In this document: piece by piece, positions 1 through 6,622 of the stretch
How positions within the stretch are numbered: the first letter of the stretch is position 1
Layout of the letters: each line of letters opens with the position of its first letter
Assembly (NCBI GenBank): GCA_023417735.1
Contig: JAEZEK010000306.1
Span: forward strand, 1-9,665
Length of the DNA: 9,665 bases
Reading direction: 5' to 3'
Source of the DNA: Pseudomonadota bacterium
Lineage (GTDB): Bacteria > Pseudomonadota > Alphaproteobacteria > Rhizobiales > Afifellaceae
Notes under the pieces: generated by a model
Databases searched by the model: none
What the model was told of the DNA's origin: nothing
Seen by the model: the letters and a program-made list of their open reading frames with translations, nothing else
Program-made: the position numbers and the translations under genes

Positions 1-11
1 ATGCGCAAGGG

Positions 12-1490
12 TCAGGTGCCGCAGAAGGTGCGGGTGACGCGCTCGTGGGGGGCGGGCGGGTCGGAGTAGTGCGCGAAGGACGGCCGGTCCTCGTAGGGCC
101 GAGCGAGGACGTCGAGGAGCTCCTCGAAGGGGCCGAGATCGCCGCGGTCGACGGCTGCCCGGATGACCGCCTCGACGCGGTGGTTGCGCGGGATGAAGGC
201 CGGGTTCACCGCGCGCATGGCCCGCGCGCGTTCCGGCCCGTCCGCGGCTTCGCGCGCCAGGCGCCCGCGCCAGCGCTCGGCCCAGGAATCGAAGTCGGCG
301 GGCTCGGCGAAGAGGCGGCGCACCTCTTCGTCTCGCTCCGGCTCGGCCGCCGCGTCGCAGAGCCGCCGGAAGGTCAGCGTGAAGTCGGCGCCGTTCTCCG
401 CCATCGCACTCAGGAGATCCTGCGCGAGCGCGAAATCGCCCTCTTCCTCGCCCGCGAGCCCGATCTTCGCGCACAGCCCGGCCCGGTACTCCGCCTCGAA
501 GCGCGGCGCGAAGGCCGCGATCGCGGCCTCGGCCTCTGCGACCGCCTCGTCCGGGTCGGCCGAGATCAGCGGCAGCAGGGTCTCGGCAAAGCGCGCGAGG
601 TTCCACTGCGCGATCCGCGGCTGGTTGCCGAAGGCATAGCGGCCGTTACGGTCGATGGCGCTGAAGACGGCCGCCGGGTCGTAGGCGTCGAGGAAGGCGC
701 AGGGGCCGTAATCGATGGTCTCGCCGGCGACCGACATGTTGTCGGTGTTCATGACGCCGTGGATGAAGCCGACGTGAAGCCAGCGCGCGACGAGCGCGGC
801 CTGCGCGTCAACCACGCGTGCGAGCAGCGCGCCATAGGGGCGGGCGCCTTCCGCCGCCTCGGGATAGTGGCGTTCGAGGACGTGGTCGGCGAGAAGCCGC
901 AACGCCTCGAGATCGCCGCGCGCGGCGAAGAACTGGAACGTGCCGACGCGGACGTGGCTGGACGCGACGCGGGCGAGCACGGCGCCGGGCAGGGCGTCTT
1001 CCCGGAACACGTGCTCGCCGGTGGTCACGGCCGCCAGGGCCCGCGTCGTCGGGATCCCGAGCGCGGCCATCGCCTCGCTGACGACGTATTCGCGAAGGAC
1101 CGGGCCGAGCGCGGCGCGACCGTCGCCGCGCCGCGAGAACGGGGTCGGGCCGGAGCCCTTCAGCTGGATGTCGCGGCGGGTGCCGGCCCGGTCGACGACC
1201 TCGCCCAGGAGGATGGCGCGGCCGTCGCCGAGCTGCGGCACGAAACTGCCGAACTGGTGGCCCGCATAGGCGGCGGCGAGCGGCTCCGCCCCGGCCGGGA
1301 CGTGGTTGCCGGCGAGGAACCGGATGCCCTCGGGCCCGGCGAGCCAGCCCGCGTCGAGGCCGAGCCCGGCCGCGAGCTCCCGGTTCAGCCGGACGAGCTT
1401 CGGCGCGGCGACGGGCGTCGGGTCGAGCCGGGCGAAGAAGCGTTCCGGCAGGCGGGCATAGCTGTTGTCGAAGGGAAGCGGGTCGGTCAT
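12..1490 (-). CDS. selO: SelO/YdiU family protein adenylyltransferase (pseudokinase fold)
   Basis: A 492-residue protein of normal family length (about 480). SelO has a kinase fold with ATP bound in flipped orientation and transfers AMP to Ser/Thr/Tyr of target proteins, which is linked to redox stress. Visible here: a GDG loop (88-90), a Lys in QLKGSGPTPFSR (K111), a Glu in LREY (E134), NTDN (D250, N251) and DYGPCAF (D260). These spacings match the known nucleotide- and metal-binding residues. The third-last residue is Cys490 (CGT end), where eukaryotic SelO carries selenocysteine and bacterial ones a cysteine. The start is the ATG at 1490, before TDPLPFDNSYARLPERFF. An in-frame ATG 43 codons upstream adds only an Arg/Pro-rich tail that overlaps ugd and looks non-coding. 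The Shine-Dalgarno match (GAGGA) is rather far away, about 14 bases. It lies 32 bases after ugd and may be read through from it, but no functional link to the glycan genes is evident. Confidence 0.95.
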   Translation of the reverse strand: MTDPLPFDNSYARLPERFFARLDPTPVAAPKLVRLNRELAAGLGLDAGWLAGPEGIRFLAGNHVPAGAEPLAAAYAGHQFGSFVPQLGDGRAILLGEVVDRAGTRRDIQLKGSGPTPFSRRGDGRAALGPVLREYVVSEAMAALGIPTTRALAAVTTGEHVFREDALPGAVLARVASSHVRVGTFQFFAARGDLEALRLLADHVLERHYPEAAEGARPYGALLARVVDAQAALVARWLHVGFIHGVMNTDNMSVAGETIDYGPCAFLDAYDPAAVFSAIDRNGRYAFGNQPRIAQWNLARFAETLLPLISADPDEAVAEAEAAIAAFAPRFEAEYRAGLCAKIGLAGEEEGDFALAQDLLSAMAENGADFTLTFRRLCDAAAEPERDEEVRRLFAEPADFDSWAERWRGRLAREAADGPERARAMRAVNPAFIPRNHRVEAVIRAAVDRGDLGPFEELLDVLARPYEDRPSFAHYSDPPAPHERVTRTFCGT

Positions 1491-1522
1491 GCCGGGCGAC
1501 GTCTTCCTCGTTCGGGGCTTCC

Positions 1523-2887
1523 TCAGGCGGCGCCGGCGCGCGGCGCCGGCGCGGAAACCGGCAGGGGGGCGACGGTGCCGGGGCGGCCGAGGCCGACGCC
1601 GAAATGCCGGAACCCGCACGCCTCAACCTCGGCGGACTTGTAGATGTTCCTGAGATCGAAGAAGGCGGTGCCCTGCATCAGCCGCCTGAGGCGCGTGAGG
1701 TCGAGCGCCCGGTAGGCGTCCCATTCGGTGATGATGACGAGCGCGTCGGACCCTTCCGCGGCATGGTAGGGGCCGTCGCACCATTCGACGCCGTCGATCA
1801 GCTTCGCGGCCTCCGCCATGCCTTCCGGGTCGTGCGCGCGGATGCGTGCGCCGGCGGCCGCGAGCGCCGGCAGGATGGCGAGCGAGGGGGCGTCGCGCAT
1901 GTCGTCGGTGTTCGGCTTGAAGGTGACGCCGAGCACGGCGATCGCCTTGCCGGCGACGGAGCCGCCGAGGGCTCCGACGATGCGCTCGGCCATCGCCTTC
2001 TTGCGCGTCTCGTTCACCTCCACGACGGTCTCCACGATCCGGGTCGGGGCGCCGGCGGCGCGGGCGGTATGGACGAGCGCGAGCGTGTCCTTCGGGAAGC
2101 AGGAGCCGCCGTAGCCCGGGCCGGCGTGGAGGAACTTCGGCCCGATGCGGCGGTCGAGCCCGATCCCGCGGGCCACTTCCTGGACGTTCGCGCCGACCGC
2201 CTCGCAGAGATCCGCGATCTCGTTGATGAAGGTGATCTTGGTGGCGAGGAACGCGTTCGCGGCGTACTTGATGAGCTCGGCCGTCTCGAGCCCGGTGAAG
2301 AGGATTGGCGTCTCGTTCAGCGACAAGGGCCGGTAGAGCTTCCGCATCACGTCGCGGGCGCGGTCGCTTTCGGCGCCGACGACGACGCGGTCCGGCCGCT
2401 TGAAATCGCCGATCGCGGATCCCTCGCGGAGGAATTCCGGGTTGGACGCGACCTCGACCATCGCATCCGGCCGCGCGGCCCTGATCCGGCGCAGCACTTC
2501 CCGGTTCGTCCCGATCGGGACGGTCGACTTGCAGACGACCACGCAGGGGCCGGAAAGCGCGCGCGCGATCTCGTCGGCCGCGCCGTAGACATAGGTGAGG
2601 TCGGCGAAGCCGTCGCCGCGGCGGGCCGGCGTTCCGACCGCAATGAAGACCGCCTCGCTGCGCGGCATCGCCGCGGCGAGACTGGTGGTGAAGGAGAGCC
2701 GACCCTCCTCGCGGTTGCGGGCGACGAGCTCGTCCAGCCCCGGCTCGTAGATGGGGATCTCGCCGCGCTCCAGCCCCTTCACCCGCTCCTCGTTGGTGTC
2801 CACGATGACGACCTCGTGGCCGAAGTCGGAGAAGCAGGCGCCGGATACGAGGCCGACATATCCCGCCCCAATCATCGTGATTCTCAT
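1523..2887 (-). CDS. ugd: UDP-glucose 6-dehydrogenase
   Basis: A 454-residue cytoplasmic enzyme that oxidises UDP-glucose to UDP-glucuronic acid using two NAD+, supplying uronic acid for polysaccharides. The N-terminal Rossmann domain has GAGYVG (7-12) and ends its second strand at D30. STVPIGT (121-127) and NPEFLREG (149-156, with E151) follow. ELIKYAANAFLATK (204-217) gives Lys207 and Asn211. The catalytic cysteine is C263 in GYGGSCFPKDT, and the C-terminal UDP-binding domain carries FKPNTDDMRD (323-332). All expected catalytic residues are present. GDP-mannose dehydrogenase is the main alternative in this superfamily, but the motifs read as the UDP-glucose type. The tail after about residue 437 is Ala/Pro-rich and partly encoded by a 13-base tandem duplication. 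The start ATG is followed at once by the nucleotide-binding motif, so it is secure. A weak AGGG Shine-Dalgarno lies about 9 bases upstream. The gene sits 315 bases after cysNC and 32 bases before selO. Confidence 0.96.
   Translation of the reverse strand: MRITMIGAGYVGLVSGACFSDFGHEVVIVDTNEERVKGLERGEIPIYEPGLDELVARNREEGRLSFTTSLAAAMPRSEAVFIAVGTPARRGDGFADLTYVYGAADEIARALSGPCVVVCKSTVPIGTNREVLRRIRAARPDAMVEVASNPEFLREGSAIGDFKRPDRVVVGAESDRARDVMRKLYRPLSLNETPILFTGLETAELIKYAANAFLATKITFINEIADLCEAVGANVQEVARGIGLDRRIGPKFLHAGPGYGGSCFPKDTLALVHTARAAGAPTRIVETVVEVNETRKKAMAERIVGALGGSVAGKAIAVLGVTFKPNTDDMRDAPSLAILPALAAAGARIRAHDPEGMAEAAKLIDGVEWCDGPYHAAEGSDALVIITEWDAYRALDLTRLRRLMQGTAFFDLRNIYKSAEVEACGFRHFGVGLGRPGTVAPLPVSAPAPRAGAA
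1528..1553. repeat. Perfect 13-base tandem duplication in the 3' end of ugd
   Basis: The 13-mer CGGCGCCGGCGCG occurs at 1528-1540 and again at 1541-1553 with no gap or mismatch. It encodes the last residues of Ugd (APAPRAGAA) and ends three bases before the stop. Thirteen is not a multiple of three, so copy number changes the reading frame. With a single copy, the ugd frame would run on through the selO start region. Slippage in GC-rich DNA is the likely origin. Confidence 0.8.
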
Positions 2888-2910
2888 CGTGATTGCCCTG
2901 CTTGCGAGTG

Positions 2911-2931
2911 CCGGCTCGAGGCGCGAGCCGG
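2911..2931 (-). promoter_or_regulatory. Hairpin in the ugd leader
   Basis: CCGGCTCG at 2911-2918 pairs perfectly with CGAGCCGG at 2924-2931 around a 5-base loop. It ends 24 bases before the ugd start codon on the minus strand. No T-run follows on either strand, so it is more likely a leader structure near the ribosome-binding site than an intrinsic terminator. Function is not shown by sequence. Confidence 0.4.
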
Positions 2932-3013
2932 AAGGGAAGGGGTGCGGGCCGGGGCGGCGTCACCCACCACGGCACGAGACGACGGCGTTCCGGGCCCGGC
3001 GCGGCAAGCCGCG

Positions 3014-3050
3014 TCCGCATTCCGGCGGCGCAAGCCGCGGGTATTGCGGA
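3014..3050 (-). repeat. Interrupted inverted repeat in the ugd leader
   Basis: TCCGCA at 3014-3019 pairs with TGCGGA at 3045-3050. Between them lies a second GC-rich inverted segment (CGGC around a GCAA-containing loop with GCCG). Together they could form a long interrupted stem in an RNA read on either strand. Without a run of T it is not a typical terminator. Confidence 0.3.
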
Positions 3051-3144
3051 AGGGTCCGTCCGCCGACAGGGGCGAAATGCGCGTCATCCGGTCGCGGCTC
3101 CATCCCGGCGCCCGGCCCGCAGGGCCGATGCCGGCTCGAGCCAC

Positions 3145-3173
3145 GATATGGCGCAGGCCGCCGGACTGTCCAA
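3145..3173 (-). promoter_or_regulatory. Weak candidate promoter for ugd
   Basis: On the minus strand TTGGAC (-35 position, 3173-3168) is followed after exactly 17 bases by CATATC (-10 position, 3150-3145). Each hexamer matches only about half of the housekeeping consensus. The spacing and the place, just after cysNC and about 260 bases before ugd, are what support it. It would give a long structured leader. Confidence 0.22.
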
Positions 3174-3183
3174 TGCGCGCCGG

Positions 3184-3204
3184 GAGGGCGCGGCGCGGGC
3201 CCTC
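3184..3204 (-). terminator. Possible hairpin overlapping the cysNC stop codon
   Basis: On the minus strand GAGGGC (3204-3199) pairs with GCCCTC (3189-3184) around a 9-base GC-only loop. The stem begins inside the cysNC stop codon. No T-tract follows, so it is at best a Rho-assisted or 3'-end-protecting structure. Confidence 0.25.
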
Positions 3205-5095
3205 AGGTGCCCGCGAGCCTGCCCTCCGCCTCGAGGAAGGCGACGATCCGGTCGGCCAGGAGCTCCGGCGTCTCGTCGACGGTGCTGAGGTGGACCTCCG
3301 GTGCCTCCGGCGCCTCATAGGGCGAATCGATGCCGGTGAAGTTCTTGATCTCCCCGGCGTCGGCTCGCGCGTAGAGGCCCTTCGGATCGCGCTCCCGGCA
3401 GATCTCGATCGGGGTATCGACGAAGATCTCGACGAACTCGCCCTCGGGCAGCAGCCGCCGCGCCATGTCGCGCTCCGACTGGAACGGCGAGATGAACGAG
3501 ACGAGGACGATGAGGCCGGCATCGGCCATCAGCCGGGCGATCTCGGCGACGCGGCGGATGTTCTCCACCCGGTCGGCATCGGTGAAGCCGAGATCGCGGT
3601 TGATGCCGTGGCGGATGTTGTCGCCGTCGAGCATGTAGGTGTGGCGGCCGCGGGCGTAGAGCTTGCGGTCGACGATGTTGGCGACCGTCGACTTGCCGGA
3701 GCCGGACAGGCCGGTGAACCAGAGGACGGTCGGCTTCTGGTGCTTGAGCCTGCCGCGGGCGACCTTGTCGACCTCCAGCGCCTGCCAGTGGATGTTCGAC
3801 GCACGGCGCAGCGAGTGCGCGATCATCCCGGCCGCGACCGTCGCGTTGGTGAAGCGGTCGATCAGGATGAAGGCGCCGGTCTCGCGGTTCTCCGCGTAGG
3901 GGTCGATGGCGATCGGCTCGCCGAGCGCGAGGTTCGCGAAGCCGACCTCGTTCATCTCGAGCACCTTCGCGGCGTTCTGCTCGAGCGAGTTCACGTCCAG
4001 CCGGTGCTTGAGGTCGGTGACCTGGGCCGCGACCACCTTGCCGCCGTTCTTCAGGAGATACTGGCGGCCGGGGAGCAGATGCTGCTCGTCCATCCAGATG
4101 AGGTGGGCGGCGAACTGGTCGGTGACCTCCGGCCGGGCATCCTTGGCGACGAGCACGTCGCCGCGGCTGACGTCCACCTCGTCGGCGAGCGTCAGCATGA
4201 TCGACTGGCCGGCGACGGCGTGATCCCGTTCCTCCGCCCCGATCATGATGCGGGCGATGCGGCTCTCCCGGCCGGACCTGGCGACGACCACGGGATCCCC
4301 GACCGAGGCCCGTCCGCTGCCGACCAGGCCGGAAAAGCCGCGGAACGTGCGGTCGGGCCGGCAGACCCACTGGACCGGCATCCTGAACGGCTCGGATTCC
4401 GCACGCGCCCCGATCTCCACCGTCTCCAGGTGCTCGAGCAGCACGGGGCCGCGGTACCAGGGCGTTCCGGCACTCCTCAGCGTCACGTTGTCGCCGCCCC
4501 GCGCGGACATCGGGATCGCCGTGATCCTGCGGAATTCCAGCTGGTTCGCGAACGTTTCGAACTCGGCGACGATGTCGTTGAACGTGGCCTCGTCGAAGCC
4601 GACGAGGTCCATCTTGTTCACGGCGAGGACGACGTCGCGGATGCCGAGCAGGGAGACGATCAAGGCATGCCGGCGGGTCTGGGTGAGCAGGCCCTTGGTC
4701 GCGTCGACGAGCAGGATGGCGAGGTCGGCGGTCGAGGCGCCCGTCGCCATGTTGCGCGTGTATTGATCGGGGCCGGGCGTGTCGGCGACGATGAACCGCC
4801 GCCGCGGGGTTGCGAAGAAGCGGTACGCCACGTCGATGGTGATGCCCTGCTCGCGTTCGGCCTCGAGGCCGTCGACGAGGAGGGCGAAGTCGATGTCGTC
4901 TCCGGCGGTGCCGTGCTTGAGCGAGTCGCGCTCGAGCTCGGCGACCTGATCCTCCATGAGGAGGTGCGAGTCGTAGAGGAGCCGCCCGATGAGGGTGGAC
5001 TTGCCGTCGTCGACGCTGCCGCAGGTCAGGAAGCGGAGCGTGTCGGCGGAGGCGGCCGCGGTGACGGCCTCCAGCGAGAAGGTGCCGATGTTCAT
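3203..5095 (-). CDS. cysNC: Bifunctional sulfate adenylyltransferase subunit 1 / adenylylsulfate kinase
   Basis: A 630-residue fusion (NodQ type). Residues 1 to about 445 are CysN, the EF-Tu-like GTPase that drives APS synthesis by CysD. They carry the P-loop GSVDDGKST (26-34), [12 protein letters not shown] (81-92), NKMD (160-163) and SAR (197-199), then two beta-barrel domains. Residues 455-630 are CysC, the APS kinase that makes PAPS. They carry the P-loop GLSGSGKST (462-470), LDGDNIRHG (489-497), FISPF with Ser536, and [10 protein letters not shown] (585-594). Two oddities: switch II reads DTPGPD (105-110) where the family normally has DTPGHE, so the usual catalytic His is Pro109; and the CysC motif is [13 protein letters not shown], where E. 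coli CysC has DPKGLYKKARAGE. The start ATG shares one base with the cysD stop. GAGGG lies 9 bases upstream (5105-5109), so translation is probably coupled. A fusion fits PAPS production for sulfation as well as assimilation. Confidence 0.97.
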   Translation of the reverse strand: MNIGTFSLEAVTAAASADTLRFLTCGSVDDGKSTLIGRLLYDSHLLMEDQVAELERDSLKHGTAGDDIDFALLVDGLEAEREQGITIDVAYRFFATPRRRFIVADTPGPDQYTRNMATGASTADLAILLVDATKGLLTQTRRHALIVSLLGIRDVVLAVNKMDLVGFDEATFNDIVAEFETFANQLEFRRITAIPMSARGGDNVTLRSAGTPWYRGPVLLEHLETVEIGARAESEPFRMPVQWVCRPDRTFRGFSGLVGSGRASVGDPVVVARSGRESRIARIMIGAEERDHAVAGQSIMLTLADEVDVSRGDVLVAKDARPEVTDQFAAHLIWMDEQHLLPGRQYLLKNGGKVVAAQVTDLKHRLDVNSLEQNAAKVLEMNEVGFANLALGEPIAIDPYAENRETGAFILIDRFTNATVAAGMIAHSLRRASNIHWQALEVDKVARGRLKHQKPTVLWFTGLSGSGKSTVANIVDRKLYARGRHTYMLDGDNIRHGINRDLGFTDADRVENIRRVAEIARLMADAGLIVLVSFISPFQSERDMARRLLPEGEFVEIFVDTPIEICRERDPKGLYARADAGEIKNFTGIDSPYEAPEAPEVHLSTVDETPELLADRIVAFLEAEGRLAGT

Positions 5096-5997
5096 CAGAA
5101 GTAGCCCTCGCGCTTCTTCTTTTCCATGGATGCCGAGGACTCCCGGTCGATCAGGCGTCCGCCGCGCTCGGAGGTCCGCGCAGCGATCATTTCGGCGACG
5201 ATCGCCTCGAGTGTCGTGGCGTTAGATTCGATGGCGCCGGTCAGCGGGTAGCAGCCGAGCGTCCTGAACCGGACCATGCGCATGCGCGGCTCTTCGCCCG
5301 GATTGAGCCGCATGCGCTCGTCGTCCACCATGATGATCTGGTCGGAGCGTTCCACGACCGGCCGTTCGGCGGCGAAGTAGAGCGGCACGATCGGGATGTT
5401 CTCGCGCAGGATGTAGGCCCAGATGTCGAGCTCGGTCCAGTTGGAGAGCGGGAACACGCGCATCGACTCGCCGTCATGCACGCGCGTGTTGTAGAGGTGC
5501 CAGAGTTCCGGCCGCTGGTTCTTCGGGTCCCAGGCGTGGCTGGCGCTGCGGAAGGACAGGATGCGCTCCTTCGCGCGGCTCTTCTCCTCGTCGCGCCGGG
5601 CGCCCCCGAAGGCCGCATCGAAGCCGTGCATCTCGAGCGCCTGCTTGAGCCCCTCGGTCTTCATCACCCGGGTGTAGTTCGCGCCGTGGTCGAACGGGTT
5701 GAGGCCGGCGGCGAGGCCATCCGGGTTCGAATGGACGATCAGCCGCATCCCCGCCTCGGCCGCCATCCGGTCGCGGAAACGGATCATCTCCCGGAACTTC
5801 CAGGTCGTGTCGATGTGCATCAGCGGGAAGGGCGGCGGCGCCGGATGGAAGGCCTTCATGGCCAGGTGCAGCATCACCGAGGAATCCTTGCCGATCGAAT
5901 ACAGCATGACCGGATTGCGGCACTCGGCCGCCACATCGCGGATGATGTGGATGCTCTCCGCCTCGAGGCGCTGCAGATGGGAAAGGCGATCAGACAT
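5095..5997 (-). CDS. cysD: Sulfate adenylyltransferase subunit 2
   Basis: A 300-residue cytoplasmic enzyme that, with the CysN GTPase, forms adenylyl sulfate (APS) from ATP and sulfate. It belongs to the PP-loop ATP pyrophosphatase family: the loop SIGKDSS is at 34-40, [15 protein letters not shown] at 131-145, [11 protein letters not shown] at 156-166 and [12 protein letters not shown] at 182-193. The C-terminal end [11 protein letters not shown] (290-300) is the conserved CysD tail. Length is as in E. coli (302). It is intact, with no missing motif. The start ATG at 5997 is supported by the family-like N-terminus ([18 protein letters not shown]), although the Shine-Dalgarno is poor. It is the first gene of the minus-strand group, preceded by the divergent region that holds a repeated candidate operator. 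Confidence 0.97.
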   Translation of the reverse strand: MSDRLSHLQRLEAESIHIIRDVAAECRNPVMLYSIGKDSSVMLHLAMKAFHPAPPPFPLMHIDTTWKFREMIRFRDRMAAEAGMRLIVHSNPDGLAAGLNPFDHGANYTRVMKTEGLKQALEMHGFDAAFGGARRDEEKSRAKERILSFRSASHAWDPKNQRPELWHLYNTRVHDGESMRVFPLSNWTELDIWAYILRENIPIVPLYFAAERPVVERSDQIIMVDDERMRLNPGEEPRMRMVRFRTLGCYPLTGAIESNATTLEAIVAEMIAARTSERGGRLIDRESSASMEKKKREGYF

Positions 5998-6044
5998 TGA
6001 CGCACCGCAACATGAATAGGGCGTAGGTCCTTACCGGAACCGGC

Positions 6045-6050
6045 AGTGTA
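6045..6050 (-). promoter_or_regulatory. Weak candidate -10 element for cysD
   Basis: On the minus strand TACACT matches four of six bases of TATAAT, 47 bases before the cysD start codon. No acceptable -35 hexamer lies 16-18 bases upstream. Instead the proximal copy of the repeated 12-mer occupies this zone. That would suit a promoter controlled by a DNA-binding activator or repressor, but this is inference. Confidence 0.2.
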
Positions 6051-6057
6051 GCTCAAG

Positions 6058-6070
6058 CGGACCGTTTCCG
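6058..6070. promoter_or_regulatory. Candidate operator, proximal copy
   Basis: CGGACCGTTTCCG contains the 12-mer GGACCGTTTCCG, which recurs exactly at 6132-6143. The site is a partial palindrome, CGGA-N5-TCCG. It lies 61-73 bases before the cysD start codon on the minus strand. Sequence alone does not name a regulator. Confidence 0.35.
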
Positions 6071-6131
6071 GGTACCGGCCGATCTGCGGCGGTTCGCGCG
6101 CAGTCGGCATCCGGGCGAAGCGACGCGGAAA

Positions 6132-6143
6132 GGACCGTTTCCG
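6132..6143. promoter_or_regulatory. Candidate operator, distal copy
   Basis: An exact second copy of GGACCGTTTCCG in the same orientation as the one at 6059-6070, offset by 73 bases. That is close to seven turns of B-DNA, so both would face the same side of the helix. Here the palindrome end is one base shorter because the preceding base is A instead of C. Confidence 0.33.
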
Positions 6144-6207
6144 AACGTCCTGCGTCCGTTGCGCCCCGGATGTGGAGGATTCTTGACCAGGGCCGGACTT
6201 CGTCAGC

Positions 6208-6223
6208 GGCGGAGGGATCCGCC
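6208..6223 (+). repeat. Short hairpin with GGGA loop
   Basis: GGCGGA (6208-6213) pairs perfectly with TCCGCC (6218-6223) around GGGA, which fits the GNRA tetraloop pattern if transcribed on the plus strand. It lies in the non-coding divergent region. No T-run follows. Confidence 0.25.
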
Positions 6224-6564
6224 CGCCCGCGGCGCATCGGCATTCCTTCAATTCTTGCGGCGCGTGTTGTACGGTGAGCCGGTTGCGGCGATCCGATCAG
6301 GTGCGCTCAATCGCGGCGGGGGCCCGGGGGAGGCGGATGGACTCAGGCCTTTGCGTCGGCCATGCGTGACGACACGGGTTCGGGGGGGCGGCGACTGCGG
6401 CCGGCTTCGTCATTGACTTCATTGGCACGGGCGGGCAGACGGAGGCGCCGCGCGGGCTGGCTCCGTGTGCGTGCGGAGCCGGTCGGATCGGACGTCCTGG
6501 ACGCCCTGTCGACGGGTCGGGCCGCTGGACGGCGTCGTGGAGAGGCTGGAGCACTCCCTCTGCC

Positions 6565-6595
6565 ACCGGCCGGGCGTGCGCCTTTCACGGCCGGT
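6565..6595 (+). promoter_or_regulatory. Leader hairpin before the glycosyltransferase gene
   Basis: ACCGGCC (6565-6571) pairs with GGCCGGT (6589-6595). Inside the 17-base loop GGCG-TG-CGCC could form a second small stem. The structure ends 11 bases before the Shine-Dalgarno sequence and 27 bases before the start codon. It could influence ribosome access or mark a leader RNA; no T-run makes it a clear terminator. Confidence 0.35.
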
Positions 6596-6606
6596 TGAGA
6601 GTCATC

Positions 6607-6612
6607 AAGGAG
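6607..6612 (+). promoter_or_regulatory. Ribosome binding site deciding a TTG start
   Basis: AAGGAG is a strong match to the 16S anti-Shine-Dalgarno sequence and ends 10 bases before TTG at 6623. It is the main reason to place the glycosyltransferase start at this rare codon rather than at the in-frame ATG at codon 47, which has no comparable site. Confidence 0.65.
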
Positions 6613-6622
6613 ACGGGATCAG

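Larger units (their letters stand above)
2888..3202. other. Spacer/leader between cysNC and ugd (315 bases)
   Basis: No convincing gene lies here; the open frames that cross it have Arg/Ser-rich, non-protein-like translations. It holds several inverted repeats, a 12-base direct repeat (TGCCGGCTCGAG at 2909-2920 and 3129-3140) and a weak promoter candidate for ugd, listed separately. Its length suggests ugd has its own promoter rather than relying only on read-through from cysDNC. Confidence 0.6.
5998..6622. other. Divergent non-coding region between cysD and the glycosyltransferase gene
   Basis: These 625 bases separate two divergent transcription units. I found no protein-like open frame: the frames crossing it give Arg/Pro/Ala-rich translations with no recognisable domain, and starts without Shine-Dalgarno sites. 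It should hold promoters for both directions. Seen here are the duplicated 12-mer near cysD, a hairpin with a GGGA loop (6208-6223), and a 7-base inverted repeat just before the glycosyltransferase Shine-Dalgarno. The middle, about 6230-6560, shows nothing else I can support. It is long for a bacterial intergenic region, so an unannotated small RNA cannot be excluded. Confidence 0.6.

Noticed and set aside
1490..1619. Upstream ATG at 1619 as the selO start
   Set aside because: The extra 43 residues are Arg/Pro-rich, overlap the end of ugd and have no counterpart in SelO, whereas ATG at 1490 leads straight into the conserved N-terminus.
45..1643. A 532-codon plus-strand frame opposite selO
   Set aside because: It is antisense to a complete SelO with all expected motifs, and its composition is typical of a high-GC shadow frame.
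3047..3058. CGGA-N4-TCCG palindrome upstream of ugd, similar to the cysD candidate operator
   Set aside because: The spacer is four rather than five bases and the central bases differ. Such 4+4 palindromes are expected by chance in DNA this GC-rich.
1604..5104. A 1166-codon open frame on the plus strand opposite ugd and cysNC
   Set aside because: It is antisense to two intact conserved enzymes. Its translation is rich in Asp, Gly, Arg and Val with no domain, as expected from very GC-rich codon use.
6028..6056. TTGAGC-N17-TAAGGA on the minus strand as a cysD promoter
   Set aside because: The spacing is right, but the -10 hexamer matches the consensus at only two of six positions.
6413..6441. 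TTGACT in the divergent region as a -35 element for the glycosyltransferase
   Set aside because: No -10-like hexamer lies 16-18 bases downstream; the DNA there is GC-only.
5874..6598. Several small open frames in the divergent region (for example 6031-6243 and 6297-6566 on the minus strand, 6362-6598 on the plus strand)
   Set aside because: They overlap each other, lack Shine-Dalgarno sites and give low-complexity Arg/Pro/Ala translations. A real small gene cannot be fully excluded, but nothing supports one.
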